NCBI RefSeq assembly: GCF_021117295.1
Contig: NZ_CP088247.1
Coordinates: 721,001-785,000 of the forward strand
Direction of reading: 5' to 3'
Length of the DNA: 64,000 nucleotides
Origin: Methylorubrum sp. B1-46
Lineage (GTDB): Bacteria; Pseudomonadota; Alphaproteobacteria; Rhizobiales; Beijerinckiaceae
A program made the position numbers and the translations under genes. Under the pieces are notes generated by a model. It searched no databases. It was not told where the DNA came from and saw only the letters and a list, made by a program, of their open reading frames with translations. Numbering within the stretch: the first letter of the stretch is position 1; every line of letters begins with the position of its first letter. Of this stretch, positions 33,820 through 42,443 are shown in pieces.

Positions 33820-35148
33820 TCAGGATCGAGGGGCTGGCGGCTCGGCCTCTCCCGGCCGTGCCGCGCCGGATCCCGTCCTCATCCACCGGGAGAGAAGACG
33901 CAGGTAGACCGGCTTGACGTGGGTCTTGTAGGTCCGCCGGGCCACGCTTCGCCCGTGCCGGAACCCCTTCTCGGCGAGCGCCGTCAGCCGCCCCTTCACG
34001 GAGCCGCCGGGGGAGACGTCGATCAGGAGATCGGCGATCGCGCGGCGCTCCGGCCAGACCTGCGCCAATGCCGCGGACGTGTCGCGGTTGCAGGAATCGA
34101 GGGTGTCGATGTCGCCTTGGGCGAACACCGTCTCGGGCATCGCCTCCATCAGCAGCGAGCCGGGCCCCCATTTCGCATAAGCCTCGTCGTAGGCCATCTT
34201 CCAGCCGAACGCCGTGCGGCCGGATCGCAGCCAGATGTTCATCGCGATCGCCCGGCCGTCCAGCCGCAGGGCTTCGATGCCGGCGCAGCCGTCCCGCGCC
34301 AGCCCGACGATCATCGTCTCGGCGAAGGCGCGCAGCGGCGGCGCGTTGCGGATCGCCCGCCCACGCCGGCTCGCCCGGCCCTTCCAGCCGGCGGCCTCCA
34401 GGTCGACGAACTCCTGAAACGCTGCGCTCACCTCTTCCGGCTTGCGATAGCTGACATGGCGCAGGTCGCCGCGCTCCGCGAGCCGCTTGCGTTGCCGCCG
34501 CAGGTCGGCGCGCCGCTTCGACGAGACGGCGTGGGCCGGTGCAGGCTGCCCCGCAACGGGCGCGCTGAACTGGGCGCGTTGCCGCTGCTCGATGGTGGCG
34601 ACGCGGGCCCCGTGCCGCTCGGCCGCAGCCATGAGCGCGGAGAAGACCGGCCCGTCCGTCGCGATCTGGTTGGCGCAGATCAGATTCGGCAGGGCGGGGT
34701 TGCGGGCAACAGCCGCCAGCATCGCCGCCAGGGCCGCGACCGCATGATCGCGATCGAGAACGGGCGAGCCGAGGAAGGTCAGCGAATTGCACGGGGCTTC
34801 CAGCGCCCGGACGGGCAGGCGCGAGGAAGGTCGCGCACTCACGAGGAGCCACACGCCGATCAGTTCGGCCCCTCCCCCTTTGCGTGGGGTCCAGACGAGG
34901 AGGACGTGCAGCGGCGTCTCGGTCACCGTGTAGATCGCACCGGCGATGGCGGGCTCCATGAACACGTTCGGCTCGGCGCAGCGCTGAACCAGGCGCCGCC
35001 AATCCGCGGCGAGCGCGCGGAAGCGCGGCGCGGCGGCGAACTCGACGGAGATCTCGGCAGGGTTCGGCTCTCGGATCGGAGCCGTCTCGTCCGGGGCCGG
35101 GACGGATTCGACCGTGCCCAGGCCCTTGAAGTCGCCGCTCGAATCCAT
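33820..35148 (-). CDS. FemAB/BcsL-like GNAT acyltransferase
   Basis: A 442-residue protein of the GNAT superfamily, Acetyltransf_6 branch (CelD/BcsL or FemAB-like). The fold landmarks are the basic SSKRRADLRRQRKRLAERGD, the helix FQEFVDLEAAGWKGRASRRG, IEALRLDGRAIAMNIWLRSG and AFGWKMAYDEAYAKWGPGSL. These enzymes transfer acyl or aminoacyl groups onto cell-surface polymers or amino sugars. A GGAGAGG ribosome site six bases upstream fixes the start at ATG 35146-35148. It is downstream of the ATP-grasp gene on the same strand (147-base gap); the two may work on one substrate. The actual substrate is unknown. Confidence 0.82.
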   Translation of the reverse strand: MDSSGDFKGLGTVESVPAPDETAPIREPNPAEISVEFAAAPRFRALAADWRRLVQRCAEPNVFMEPAIAGAIYTVTETPLHVLLVWTPRKGGGAELIGVWLLVSARPSSRLPVRALEAPCNSLTFLGSPVLDRDHAVAALAAMLAAVARNPALPNLICANQIATDGPVFSALMAAAERHGARVATIEQRQRAQFSAPVAGQPAPAHAVSSKRRADLRRQRKRLAERGDLRHVSYRKPEEVSAAFQEFVDLEAAGWKGRASRRGRAIRNAPPLRAFAETMIVGLARDGCAGIEALRLDGRAIAMNIWLRSGRTAFGWKMAYDEAYAKWGPGSLLMEAMPETVFAQGDIDTLDSCNRDTSAALAQVWPERRAIADLLIDVSPGGSVKGRLTALAEKGFRHGRSVARRTYKTHVKPVYLRLLSRWMRTGSGAARPGEAEPPAPRS

Positions 35149-35295
35149 GGACGGCCTCTCCTCGGCATCGCCGCCCCGACGGTGCCTTCTCTGCCCCGCT
35201 TGAGACGACGACAAAGCCGCGCTCGAAGCACGCGTTCTTCAGGGGTACATCCGGATGAGCGAAGCGGCCGCCGGCGCGGCGGAGGGCGAACGCGC

Positions 35296-36366
35296 TTACA
35301 GGAGTTGCCCGCCGGCGAGGCGGTAGCGGCCGATGGCGCTCTGGAACGCGGCCCAGCCGGACATCGCCGGATCGCGGATGATGTAGCGGAGATAGGCCCG
35401 CTCGGCCCGGTTCAGGCGCCAGGGCGTGAGCAAATTCCCGCACAGGCGGCGCGGCGAGCGGATCTTGAGCGTCTCGGGTTCGGCGGCCCCTTCCTCTCCG
35501 TCGCGCAGGCGGCAGCCGAGGGTGACGAAGTTCAGGCCCGCCAGCATCGCCACGTCCATGTGGTACCAGAAGCGTGGGTTGCACTCGATGAAGGCGATCC
35601 GGCCGTCCGGACTGCGACGGATATCGAACCCGACCACCCCTCGGTAGCGGAAGTGTTCGATCAATCGGCGGGCATGGTCATCGATGACCGGAACCCGGAT
35701 CTCCTCCAGCTTGGTGAGGGTCCGGCGATAGGAAAACGAGGCTACGATCCGCCCGGCTTCGCACAGGTAGAAGCTGCTGAGCTCCTCTCCCGGAATGTAT
35801 TCCTGGCAGATGATCGGCGTGTAGTTGAGATGTTCGGGAAGCGCATCGGCCGAATCGATCCGCCGCACCCCGTAGCCCCCCGACATCGCGGCGGGCTTCA
35901 GAATCAGAGGGAAGCCGAAGCGGACATAGTCGGGGTCGTGGCGCAGATCCGCCATCGTCGCGTAGTGGCGCGTCACCGGAACGGGCAGATCGAGGTCGGC
36001 GCAGACACCGGCGAAGCGCCACTTGTCATCGAGCGCGTCGAACGTGTCCGGGGCCGGCACCGGATAGAATGGCGCTCCGATCTGCGCACCGTGGATGGCT
36101 AGGAGCCGCGTCGTCCGGCTGCAGCTCGGCAGAACCATCTCGATGTGGTGAACGGCACAGAGCCGACGAATCTCGGCAAGGTCGGATGGCTGAGGGTCGG
36201 CAAAATCGCCCGTGAACGCGATGAACCGTTCGCAGAACCGAGATCGCTTCAGAAGATCGGCGTCACCCGCGCCGAGCACATAGACTTCACTGAAACATTC
36301 GCCCGCGCATCGCAAAACTCGATACTGGATGCGCGGGCCACAGGCCAGGACAAGCGCGCGCTTCAT
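35296..36366 (-). CDS. ATP-grasp ligase-like protein
   Basis: A 356-residue ATP-grasp enzyme of the carbamoyl-phosphate-synthase-like group. The N-terminal pre-ATP-grasp domain (1-100) is followed by the nucleotide-binding region: FPLILKPAAMSGGYGVRRID with the lysine, CQEYIPGEELSSFYLCEAG, and the metal site IAFIECNPRFWYHMDVAM. Such proteins join a carboxylate to an amine or thiol using ATP; the substrate cannot be told. No signal peptide is present, so it acts in the cytoplasm. Its 5' region is markedly AT-rich and contains an inverted repeat, unlike neighbouring genes. Paired with the acetyltransferase it looks like a small tailoring module for a surface polymer or peptide-like metabolite. 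Confidence 0.85.
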   Translation of the reverse strand: MKRALVLACGPRIQYRVLRCAGECFSEVYVLGAGDADLLKRSRFCERFIAFTGDFADPQPSDLAEIRRLCAVHHIEMVLPSCSRTTRLLAIHGAQIGAPFYPVPAPDTFDALDDKWRFAGVCADLDLPVPVTRHYATMADLRHDPDYVRFGFPLILKPAAMSGGYGVRRIDSADALPEHLNYTPIICQEYIPGEELSSFYLCEAGRIVASFSYRRTLTKLEEIRVPVIDDHARRLIEHFRYRGVVGFDIRRSPDGRIAFIECNPRFWYHMDVAMLAGLNFVTLGCRLRDGEEGAAEPETLKIRSPRRLCGNLLTPWRLNRAERAYLRYIIRDPAMSGWAAFQSAIGRYRLAGGQLL

Positions 36367-36507
36367 TGCAAAGCCTCATGCCCGAACAATCTCTGCTCAG
36401 GCAGAGAACGGACTCATCATTGTGCTTTATGATCGTCTGTCTCGAATCATACTTGTTCAGGAAAAACTTATCGTCAACAACTCTGCTATAGCGGGGCCGA
36501 AATTTAT

Positions 36508-36524
36508 ATCAGTTCTATACTGAT
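36508..36524. promoter_or_regulatory. Small inverted repeat in AT-rich leader of ATP-grasp gene
   Basis: ATCAGT (36508-36513) and ACTGAT (36519-36524) flank TCTAT, 142 bases upstream of the ATP-grasp start on the minus strand. The surrounding 36370-36550 is far more AT-rich than the window average, so the promoter is likely here. Candidate operator only. Confidence 0.3.
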
Positions 36525-36610
36525 GCGCGCACGGGATATATGGAGCTAGAACACAATTGCCACTTCCCGCCTCGGCCGAGGACCAGGCCCGATCGTGCGG
36601 CGATCGCCGG

Positions 36611-37039
36611 TCACCGCTGCGACAGCCGCTCCAGGGTCAGCGGGTCGAGCCGGCCGTCGAAGAAGGTCGCGAGGGCGCGGGCGAAGTCCGGCGCATCCGG
36701 GTCGGCCTGCGCGAACAGCGTCATGGAGGAGCGGAACTTCACGTCGTCGGGCGCACCGAACAGCGTGTGCGCCGAGCGGTCCTCCCAGGCATTCGCCGCC
36801 CGCGTGCAGGTCCGCAGCCTCTCGCCGAGCAGCGGATGGGCGAGATAGGCCCGCGCCTCGGCCAGCGATCCGATCGCGTAGCGTCGAGCCATGGCGCTGG
36901 AGCCGAGCCCCGCGATCTGAGGGAAGACGAACCACATCCAGTGGCTCCGCTTACGCCCGCCCTGCAACTCCGCGAGCGCCGTCTCGTAGACGCCGGCTTG
37001 TGCCTCCACGAAACGGTTCAGGTCGAACCTGTCGTCCAT
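36611..37039 (-). CDS. DUF1810 family protein
   Basis: A 142-residue protein of the DUF1810 family. The landmarks are DLNRFVEAQAGVYETALAEL, then RKRSHWMWFVFPQIAGLG and KFRSSMTLFAQADPDAPDF. It is a small soluble alpha-helical protein of unknown function. The start is ATG 37037-37039; the frame is open for 27 more codons upstream, but that part is Arg/Pro-rich and unlike the family. It lies downstream of the histone-deacetylase-family gene on the same strand, 105 bases away. Confidence 0.88.
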   Translation of the reverse strand: MDDRFDLNRFVEAQAGVYETALAELQGGRKRSHWMWFVFPQIAGLGSSAMARRYAIGSLAEARAYLAHPLLGERLRTCTRAANAWEDRSAHTLFGAPDDVKFRSSMTLFAQADPDAPDFARALATFFDGRLDPLTLERLSQR

Positions 37040-37144
37040 CGTCAGCACCCCAAGCGGCGCGGGCGGTCGGACTCGGCCGTAGCCCCGGCCGTCCTGCAAC
37101 CGACTCGCGAGGCAGGGCAACCGGCCGGGACGGGCGCGCGTTCC

Positions 37145-38041
37145 TCAGGCCAGAGCCGCCATCGCCTCGAAGACGAAAGCGTGGCGCGCAGCAAGCGCGT
37201 CGACGTCGCTGCCGTAGCCGCCGCCGATCACCGCGCAGAGCGGGATGCCGCGTGAGCGCGCGAGGCCGACGACCGTGCGGTCGCGGGCGCGCAAGCCGTC
37301 GTCGGTGAGGCAGAGGCGACCGAGCCGGTCGTCGCGGTGGGGATCGACGCCGGCATTGTAGAAGATCAGGTCCGGCGCGAAGTTCTGGATCAGGCTGGGC
37401 AGGCGCGCCTCCAGCACCGCGAGATACTGCGCATCCCCCAACCCATCGGGCAGGCCGATATCGAGATCGCCCGGCACCTTGTCGTGCGGGTAGTTGCGCT
37501 CGCAATGGATCGAGAGCGTGAACAGGTCCGGCTCGCGGGCGAGGCAATCGGCGGTGCCGTCACCCTGATGCACGTCGAGGTCGATGACGAGCGCCCGCGC
37601 GATCGCTCCCTCCCGCCGCAGGGCGAGGGCCACCACCGCCACGTCGTTGAACACGCAGAAGCCCGCCCCGCCGCTCCGCCGGGCGTGATGGCTGCCGCCG
37701 GCCGTGCTCCCGGCGAGTCCGTGGGCGAGCGCGAGGCGCGCGGCGCGGAGCGTCCCGCCGGCCGAGGCGCGGGCGCGGGCGGCGACCTCCTCCGTTACGG
37801 GTAAGCCGATCGCCCGCTCGATTGCATGCGGCACGTCGAGGGTCAGCACGGCCTCGACGTAGCCTGGATCATGCGCGCCCGAGAGAAGGGCCGCATCGGC
37901 GGGCTCGGGCGTGACGAAGCCCTCCGGCGCGAGGCCGCGGGCGCGCAGGATCTCGGCCAGCCGGCCGTATTTGCGCATCGGAAAGCGGTGGCCCGCCGGC
38001 AACTCGGCCTCGTAGGCCGGATGGAACACGATCGGGATCAA
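37145..38041 (-). CDS. Histone deacetylase/acetoin-utilisation family deacetylase
   Basis: A 298-residue zinc amidohydrolase of the class II histone-deacetylase-like superfamily. Active-site features are intact: GGSHHARRSG with the His118-His119 pair, the metal ligands in VIDLDVHQGDGTA (Asp156, His158), and NAGVDPHRDDRLG; the C-terminal GGGYG loop is also present. Bacterial members deacetylate small polyamines, acetoin-related or protein substrates; which applies here is unknown. The first codon appears to be TTG (38039-38041), giving the natural-looking start IPIVFHPAYEAELP. It is divergent from the glycosyltransferase gene. Confidence 0.88.
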   Translation of the reverse strand: MIPIVFHPAYEAELPAGHRFPMRKYGRLAEILRARGLAPEGFVTPEPADAALLSGAHDPGYVEAVLTLDVPHAIERAIGLPVTEEVAARARASAGGTLRAARLALAHGLAGSTAGGSHHARRSGGAGFCVFNDVAVVALALRREGAIARALVIDLDVHQGDGTADCLAREPDLFTLSIHCERNYPHDKVPGDLDIGLPDGLGDAQYLAVLEARLPSLIQNFAPDLIFYNAGVDPHRDDRLGRLCLTDDGLRARDRTVVGLARSRGIPLCAVIGGGYGSDVDALAARHAFVFEAMAALA

Positions 38042-38156
38042 GGGGGCGGCCTGGATCAGCGTGGGAGTGTCACACGCCTGATAAGACGGCGCTGCTAGGG
38101 GCGTGATGGGACGCGCCGTCGCGCCCGGACATCACGATCGACGGGAGACGCCGCGC

Positions 38157-39317
38157 ATGATCGCCCTGCCGGAGAGCGGCGCCTCCGCCGCCCTCGCACT
38201 CTGCGCGGCCCTCGTTGCGGTCAACCTCGCCAGCCTCGCCGTGGCGGCCCTGCGGATCGGGCGCAAGGGGAAACCCTCGGCTTTCCCCGCCGGCGCACCC
38301 GTCTCGGTGGTGCGGCCGCTGCGCGGCCTGGAAGCGTTCAGCGAAGAGACCCTGCTGGCGAGCTTCCGGCTCGATTATCCGGCCTACGAGCTGATCTTCT
38401 GCGTGGCGGATGCGGGCGATCCGATCCTGCCGCTTCTGGAGCGGATGCGGGCGGCGCATCCGCAGATCCCCTCGCGCCTGATCCTCGGCGACGAGCGCCT
38501 CGGCGGCAATCCGAAGCTCAACAACTGCGTGCGCGGCTGGGATGCCGCCCGGTACGAATGGGTGATCCTCGCCGATTCCAACGTCCTGATGCCGGCCGAC
38601 TACGTCCAGCAGATGCAGGCGGCGTGGCGCGCCGATACCGGCCTCGTCTGCTCGACGCCGATCGGATCGCGGCCGGCAAACTTCTTTGCCGAGGTGGAGT
38701 GCGCGTTCCTCAACACCCTGCAGGCCCGCTGGCAATATGCCGGCGAGGCGCTCGGCCTCGGCTTCGCCCAGGGCAAGAGCATGCTTTGGAACAAGCCGTT
38801 CCTCGAGGCGCGGGGCGGCATCCGCGCCCTGAACGCCGAGATCGCCGAGGACGCCGCCGCGACCAAGCTCGTGCGCGCCGCAGGCAAGCGGGTCCATCTC
38901 GTCGCCGCGCCCTTCCGCCAGCCCCTCGGGCACCGCGACCTGGCGGAAGTGTGGTCGCGCCAGGTGCGCTGGGCGCGTCTGCGGCGGGTGACCTTCCCCC
39001 TGTTCTTCGCCCCCGAGATCGGCATCGGCGCCCTGCTGCCGCTGGTACTGACCGGCTTCGTGGCGGGCACGCGAGAGGCCGTGCTCTGGCTCAGTGGAGC
39101 GGGTGCGCTGTGGTACGGCGCGGAGATGGCGCTTGCCGCCCGCGCCGGCTGGCACCGCTCGCCGCGGATGCTCGCTGCCTTCCTCGTCCGCGACGCGTTG
39201 CTGCCGGCGATCTGGGCGAGCGCCTGGGCCCGCACCGCCATCGTCTGGCGCGGCAATACCATGGACATCCGCACCCGCGACGCAGCCCCGCTGGAGACGG
39301 GACCGAGCGCGGCCTGA
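38157..39317 (+). CDS. GT21-type (ceramide glucosyltransferase-like) glycosyltransferase
   Basis: A 386-residue membrane-associated inverting glycosyltransferase. It has an N-terminal hydrophobic helix (about 10-32), a GT-A catalytic domain with Asp85 in FCVADAGD, ADSN (139-142) and EDAA (231-234), the RQVRW motif (268-272) diagnostic of GT21, and a C-terminal hydrophobic region. GT21 enzymes add glucose to ceramide; alphaproteobacterial members glycosylate sphingolipids or other lipids, and a hopanoid relative is HpnI. No hopanoid or sphingolipid synthesis genes are adjacent, so the acceptor is open. ATG 38157 has GGGAG upstream; the open frame begins earlier. Confidence 0.85.
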   Translation: MIALPESGASAALALCAALVAVNLASLAVAALRIGRKGKPSAFPAGAPVSVVRPLRGLEAFSEETLLASFRLDYPAYELIFCVADAGDPILPLLERMRAAHPQIPSRLILGDERLGGNPKLNNCVRGWDAARYEWVILADSNVLMPADYVQQMQAAWRADTGLVCSTPIGSRPANFFAEVECAFLNTLQARWQYAGEALGLGFAQGKSMLWNKPFLEARGGIRALNAEIAEDAAATKLVRAAGKRVHLVAAPFRQPLGHRDLAEVWSRQVRWARLRRVTFPLFFAPEIGIGALLPLVLTGFVAGTREAVLWLSGAGALWYGAEMALAARAGWHRSPRMLAAFLVRDALLPAIWASAWARTAIVWRGNTMDIRTRDAAPLETGPSAA

Positions 39318-39768
39318 CTGCGTCCGACAGCCGGCCTGCCGATCGAGGCGCTGCTCGCGCCAGGGCGCGATGCCTGCGACGGACCGCCTTCGGCGAGCAC
39401 GTCCTCTTCCGACGCGCTTTGGTCCATCGCCCCTGTTGGCCAGCATCGCGGTCACGCGCGCAGGCGCATGATCGATTGTCGGACTCGCACACTGGCCCGA
39501 TCAATTGAGCAGATCCGCGGGCAGCGCCGCCACCCGGAACACAAATCTGTTATCATCGGCACCCGCTCAGCGGAACCAAAACTCGAATACAGCAAAAACA
39601 ATACTTATAGGCCGGCAAAATACACCTGAAAATAATCGAAACAACGGCCCATTCATTTTCGGAAAGAAGCCTGTTGCCAACGAAGCCGCCGACTCGCCTT
39701 AGTCAACAGATCTGTTAAAAAGCAGTAAGCACCGCGAACGCGCCGTGTCGTCAGGGGATCACACAGCG
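39318..39768. other. 451-base intergenic region with AT-rich core
   Basis: There is no credible gene here. Bases 39530-39730 are strongly AT-rich relative to the surroundings and probably contain the promoter of the coiled-coil gene that follows. A perfect 12-bp palindrome at 39705-39716 is listed separately. Confidence 0.5.
39705..39716. promoter_or_regulatory. Perfect 12-bp palindrome upstream of coiled-coil operon
   Basis: AACAGATCTGTT is fully self-complementary and lies 52 bases before the ATG of the first coiled-coil gene, in an AT-rich stretch. That position is typical for an operator overlapping a promoter. No regulator can be named. Confidence 0.35.
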
Positions 39769-41334
39769 ATGGCTTGGATGCCGTTCCGAAACGTGCTGCC
39801 GACGTCATCCGCCAACCGAGACAGGGACGCGGAGCAACGGTCTGCGGCCCCGGAACCATCCCCCTCGCCACGGTTGCCGAAGGCCGCCATGCCCGACCTG
39901 ATGGAGGGCGGCAGACGCCCGCGTCCCGCGCCGGAGCCGGCGGCGCCCACGCTCGATGCCATCGGTCAGCGCGACGAGGTCGTCCGGCAGCGCATCGACG
40001 CGATGGTCGGCCGACTGGAGGATCTCCGCAGCCTCCAGGATGATTTCACGCTGATCCTGCAGCCGCTGGCGAGCATCAGCAGCGAGCTTTCGAAAGCCAG
40101 CGTGCGGATCGCCGAGCTCGAGAGCACGCTGTCCCAGGAAGTCAACGCCAATGGCGGCTTGCGCGACGAGGTCGTGGACCTGTCGGCGAAGCTCTCGCGC
40201 CTGACCAACGAACTGGTGGATTCGCAAGGACAGGCGAAACGGACGCTGGAGAACTTGCGCGAGCGCGATGCGGCGGTCGAAGCGTATCAGATCGACCTGC
40301 GCGACAAGCTGTCGGTCATCGAGAATCTGGAGCGCCAGCTCTTCTCCGAGGTCGAGCAGAACAAGGCCCTGGTGAGCGAGAGCCGAGCGCTGCGGCAGGA
40401 GGCGCAGGCCGCCGACAGTGCGTTGGCACGCTCCGAGCACGAGCTGAACAATCTGCGCGAGAAGAACAGCCTGCTGGAGACCGACGGGCGCAGGCTCCAG
40501 CTTCTCAGCGAGGAGCAGGCGACGCAGCTCGCGGATCTCGATGCCCGCCATCGCGACCTCACGGCCACCGCCGAGGCGGACCGGCAGCGCCTGCGCCTCA
40601 TCGAGACGCAGCTCGCGACGGAGATCTCGGTGCGGGAGCGCAACGAGGTCCAGCACGAAACGGAATTGGCCGCCTTGCGGAACGATCGCGCCAGTCTCGC
40701 GATGAAACTCGAAGCCGCCGCGAACCGCGCGGCCTCGACGGAGCAGTTGCTGGTGCAGGCGCGCAATCAGTTGCGGGATAAGGACGAGGAGTTCCGCGCG
40801 GTCGATCGCAACTTCAAGGAGGCGACGATCGCGCGCAGCACGCTGGAACGGCGCCTCGAAGCGCTGCAGGCCGATCTCGCCCGCCAAGCCGATCGGTTCC
40901 AGGAGATCCAGCGGATCCGCGGCGAACTCGACAGCCGCTGTGACATGCTCAACAAGGCGCTGGCCGCCAAGGATGCCGCGATCGAGCAGACGATGAACCG
41001 CAACGCGGTTCTCAACGATCGCATCGAGCACCTGACCCACCGGCACGAAGCCGCCCGCGCCGATCTCGAAGCCTCCAATCGCAGATTGACGGAGGAGTTG
41101 CAGAACGAGCGTTCGGAGCGGGCCCTGCTGCAGGGGGCTCTCGACATCGCCCGCGAGAGCCGGGCCACGCTTCAGAAGCAGCACGATGCCTTGAAACGCT
41201 CGGGGCGCCCCTGGCGGGAGCAGATGCACGACGAGGCCGACAACGAGAGCGCGCAAGCCTCGGCCGAAGAGGTGAGCAACGTCCGCCCGTTCACCTCCAC
41301 CGGCAAGTCGGCCTCGTCCGACGCCGCCCGTTGA
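39769..41334 (+). CDS. Long coiled-coil protein
   Basis: A 521-residue protein that is almost all coiled coil (about residues 75-480), flanked by a Pro/Arg/Ser-rich N-tail and an acidic, Ser-rich C-tail. Heptad stretches such as RIAELESTLSQEVNANGGL and SVIENLERQLFSEVEQNKA have no enzymatic motif, membrane segment or signal peptide. It resembles SMC-arm or crescentin-like proteins in composition only, and low-complexity matches of that kind are not informative. ATG 39769 is the first ATG; a GTG eight codons earlier is possible. It is followed, 23 bases later, by two shorter coiled-coil genes. A cytoskeletal, polar-scaffold or polymer-length-control role is conceivable but unproven. Confidence 0.75.
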   Translation: MAWMPFRNVLPTSSANRDRDAEQRSAAPEPSPSPRLPKAAMPDLMEGGRRPRPAPEPAAPTLDAIGQRDEVVRQRIDAMVGRLEDLRSLQDDFTLILQPLASISSELSKASVRIAELESTLSQEVNANGGLRDEVVDLSAKLSRLTNELVDSQGQAKRTLENLRERDAAVEAYQIDLRDKLSVIENLERQLFSEVEQNKALVSESRALRQEAQAADSALARSEHELNNLREKNSLLETDGRRLQLLSEEQATQLADLDARHRDLTATAEADRQRLRLIETQLATEISVRERNEVQHETELAALRNDRASLAMKLEAAANRAASTEQLLVQARNQLRDKDEEFRAVDRNFKEATIARSTLERRLEALQADLARQADRFQEIQRIRGELDSRCDMLNKALAAKDAAIEQTMNRNAVLNDRIEHLTHRHEAARADLEASNRRLTEELQNERSERALLQGALDIARESRATLQKQHDALKRSGRPWREQMHDEADNESAQASAEEVSNVRPFTSTGKSASSDAAR

Positions 41335-41357
41335 AGAAGAGCTGGAAGGATCGTTGA

Positions 41358-41843
41358 ATGTCAGAGCAAGCTGTGAAGGACGCCCCCTCCTCCGGCAACT
41401 CGATTCTCATGAGGGCTTGGCAGGCCAACGTGACGCGCCCGGGCGATAAGGTGATCAATTTCTCCCCGGCCGGTTCGGAGGGCGGCTCCTCTGACGGGGC
41501 AGCGCCGTCGCTGCCGCAGCGCGACTGGGTCTCGGCGATCGATCTCGTGCAGGAGGCGGCCGAGGCGATCCGGATCAGCGAAGAGCGTGCCGTCGATCTC
41601 GAGAACCAGTTGAGGAACGTCATCGCCCAGGCCGAGGACGAGGTGCGCCAGCTTCAGAAGACGATCGCGTCGAACCAGCTCCTGCTGTCGCAGGCGGAAG
41701 AGCGCGCCCGCCGCGCAGAGACGCGCGCCAAGGAAGCGGAAACCTGGCTGGTGCGGATCCACGATGCCGTGTTCACGGCCTTCGGCTCCAAGACCAAGCC
41801 CGAGACCGCCGAGTCCGGCGAGAGCGGGCCGGACACGCCCTAA
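41358..41843 (+). CDS. Coiled-coil protein, second of three
   Basis: A 161-residue soluble protein with a disordered N-tail and a coiled coil (about residues 56-145). The core starts DWVSAIDLVQEAAEAIRIS and ends ERARRAETRAKEAETWLVRI, followed by HDAVFTAFGS. That start and end pattern recurs in the next gene, so the two appear to be diverged duplicates. GGAAGGATC lies upstream of the ATG. It sits 23 bases after the long coiled-coil gene and 18 bases before the third, implying one transcript and perhaps one complex. No family name is known to me. Confidence 0.72.
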   Translation: MSEQAVKDAPSSGNSILMRAWQANVTRPGDKVINFSPAGSEGGSSDGAAPSLPQRDWVSAIDLVQEAAEAIRISEERAVDLENQLRNVIAQAEDEVRQLQKTIASNQLLLSQAEERARRAETRAKEAETWLVRIHDAVFTAFGSKTKPETAESGESGPDTP

Positions 41844-41861
41844 AGGCGAACCCTCGCTGTC

Positions 41862-42443
41862 ATGAGTCTCGACACTTCGTGCTCGACAACCGGCGAGCCG
41901 CGTCCACCGGCTCCAGCCTCCGAACGGACCCTGTTCGACATCGAGTTCGGGCTGTCCGATGCGCTGGGTCTGGTGAAGCAAGCCGCGGACACGATTCATG
42001 ACCTGCAGCGCTGGCGGGATACGATCGAACCGCAGACGCTGAGTCTGATCCGGAGCGTCCAGCAGGAGCGGGTCCGCTGGCAGCGGGAGCGAACGGCCCT
42101 GGCCGGTGAAATCCGGGAATGCCGGCTGACGATCGACGCGACGAAGATGGCCCTGCAAACGGCTTTATCCGAGAACGAGGGGCTGCAGCGGCGCTATCAC
42201 GACGCGAAAGCGTGCGCAGCGTCCGCCGAAAAGCGCGCCGCCGCGGCAGAGGACTTGCTCGCCTTCATCTATCAGACTTTCCAAGTCGAGCTGGGCGGCG
42301 CGGCCGGAAACGATAGGATCCGCCTGCCGTCTCGTCCGGCCGGTGAGCGGATCGCGCCCGAGTCGCTGCCCGCCTCCGCGGCGCCTCACGGCACTTCGTC
42401 GAGCACCGCATCACCAGAGCCCGGCATCGACCTGGGCCTGTGA
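41862..42443 (+). CDS. Coiled-coil protein, third of three
   Basis: A 193-residue soluble protein with a coiled coil at about residues 25-145. Its core starts GLSDALGLVKQAADTIHDL and ends ASAEKRAAAAEDLLAFIYQT, then FQVELGG. Aligned by eye, the start ('A..LV..AA..I') and end ('EKRA..AE..L..I') match the preceding gene. The C-terminal 40 residues are Ser/Pro/Ala-rich and probably disordered. It is likely a paralogous partner of the second protein, co-expressed 18 bases downstream. Function is unknown. Confidence 0.7.
   Translation: MSLDTSCSTTGEPRPPAPASERTLFDIEFGLSDALGLVKQAADTIHDLQRWRDTIEPQTLSLIRSVQQERVRWQRERTALAGEIRECRLTIDATKMALQTALSENEGLQRRYHDAKACAASAEKRAAAAEDLLAFIYQTFQVELGGAAGNDRIRLPSRPAGERIAPESLPASAAPHGTSSSTASPEPGIDLGL

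Noticed and set aside
39769..41334. Naming the long coiled-coil protein as SMC or crescentin
   Set aside because: There are no SMC head domains (Walker motifs) and the resemblance is only coiled-coil composition.
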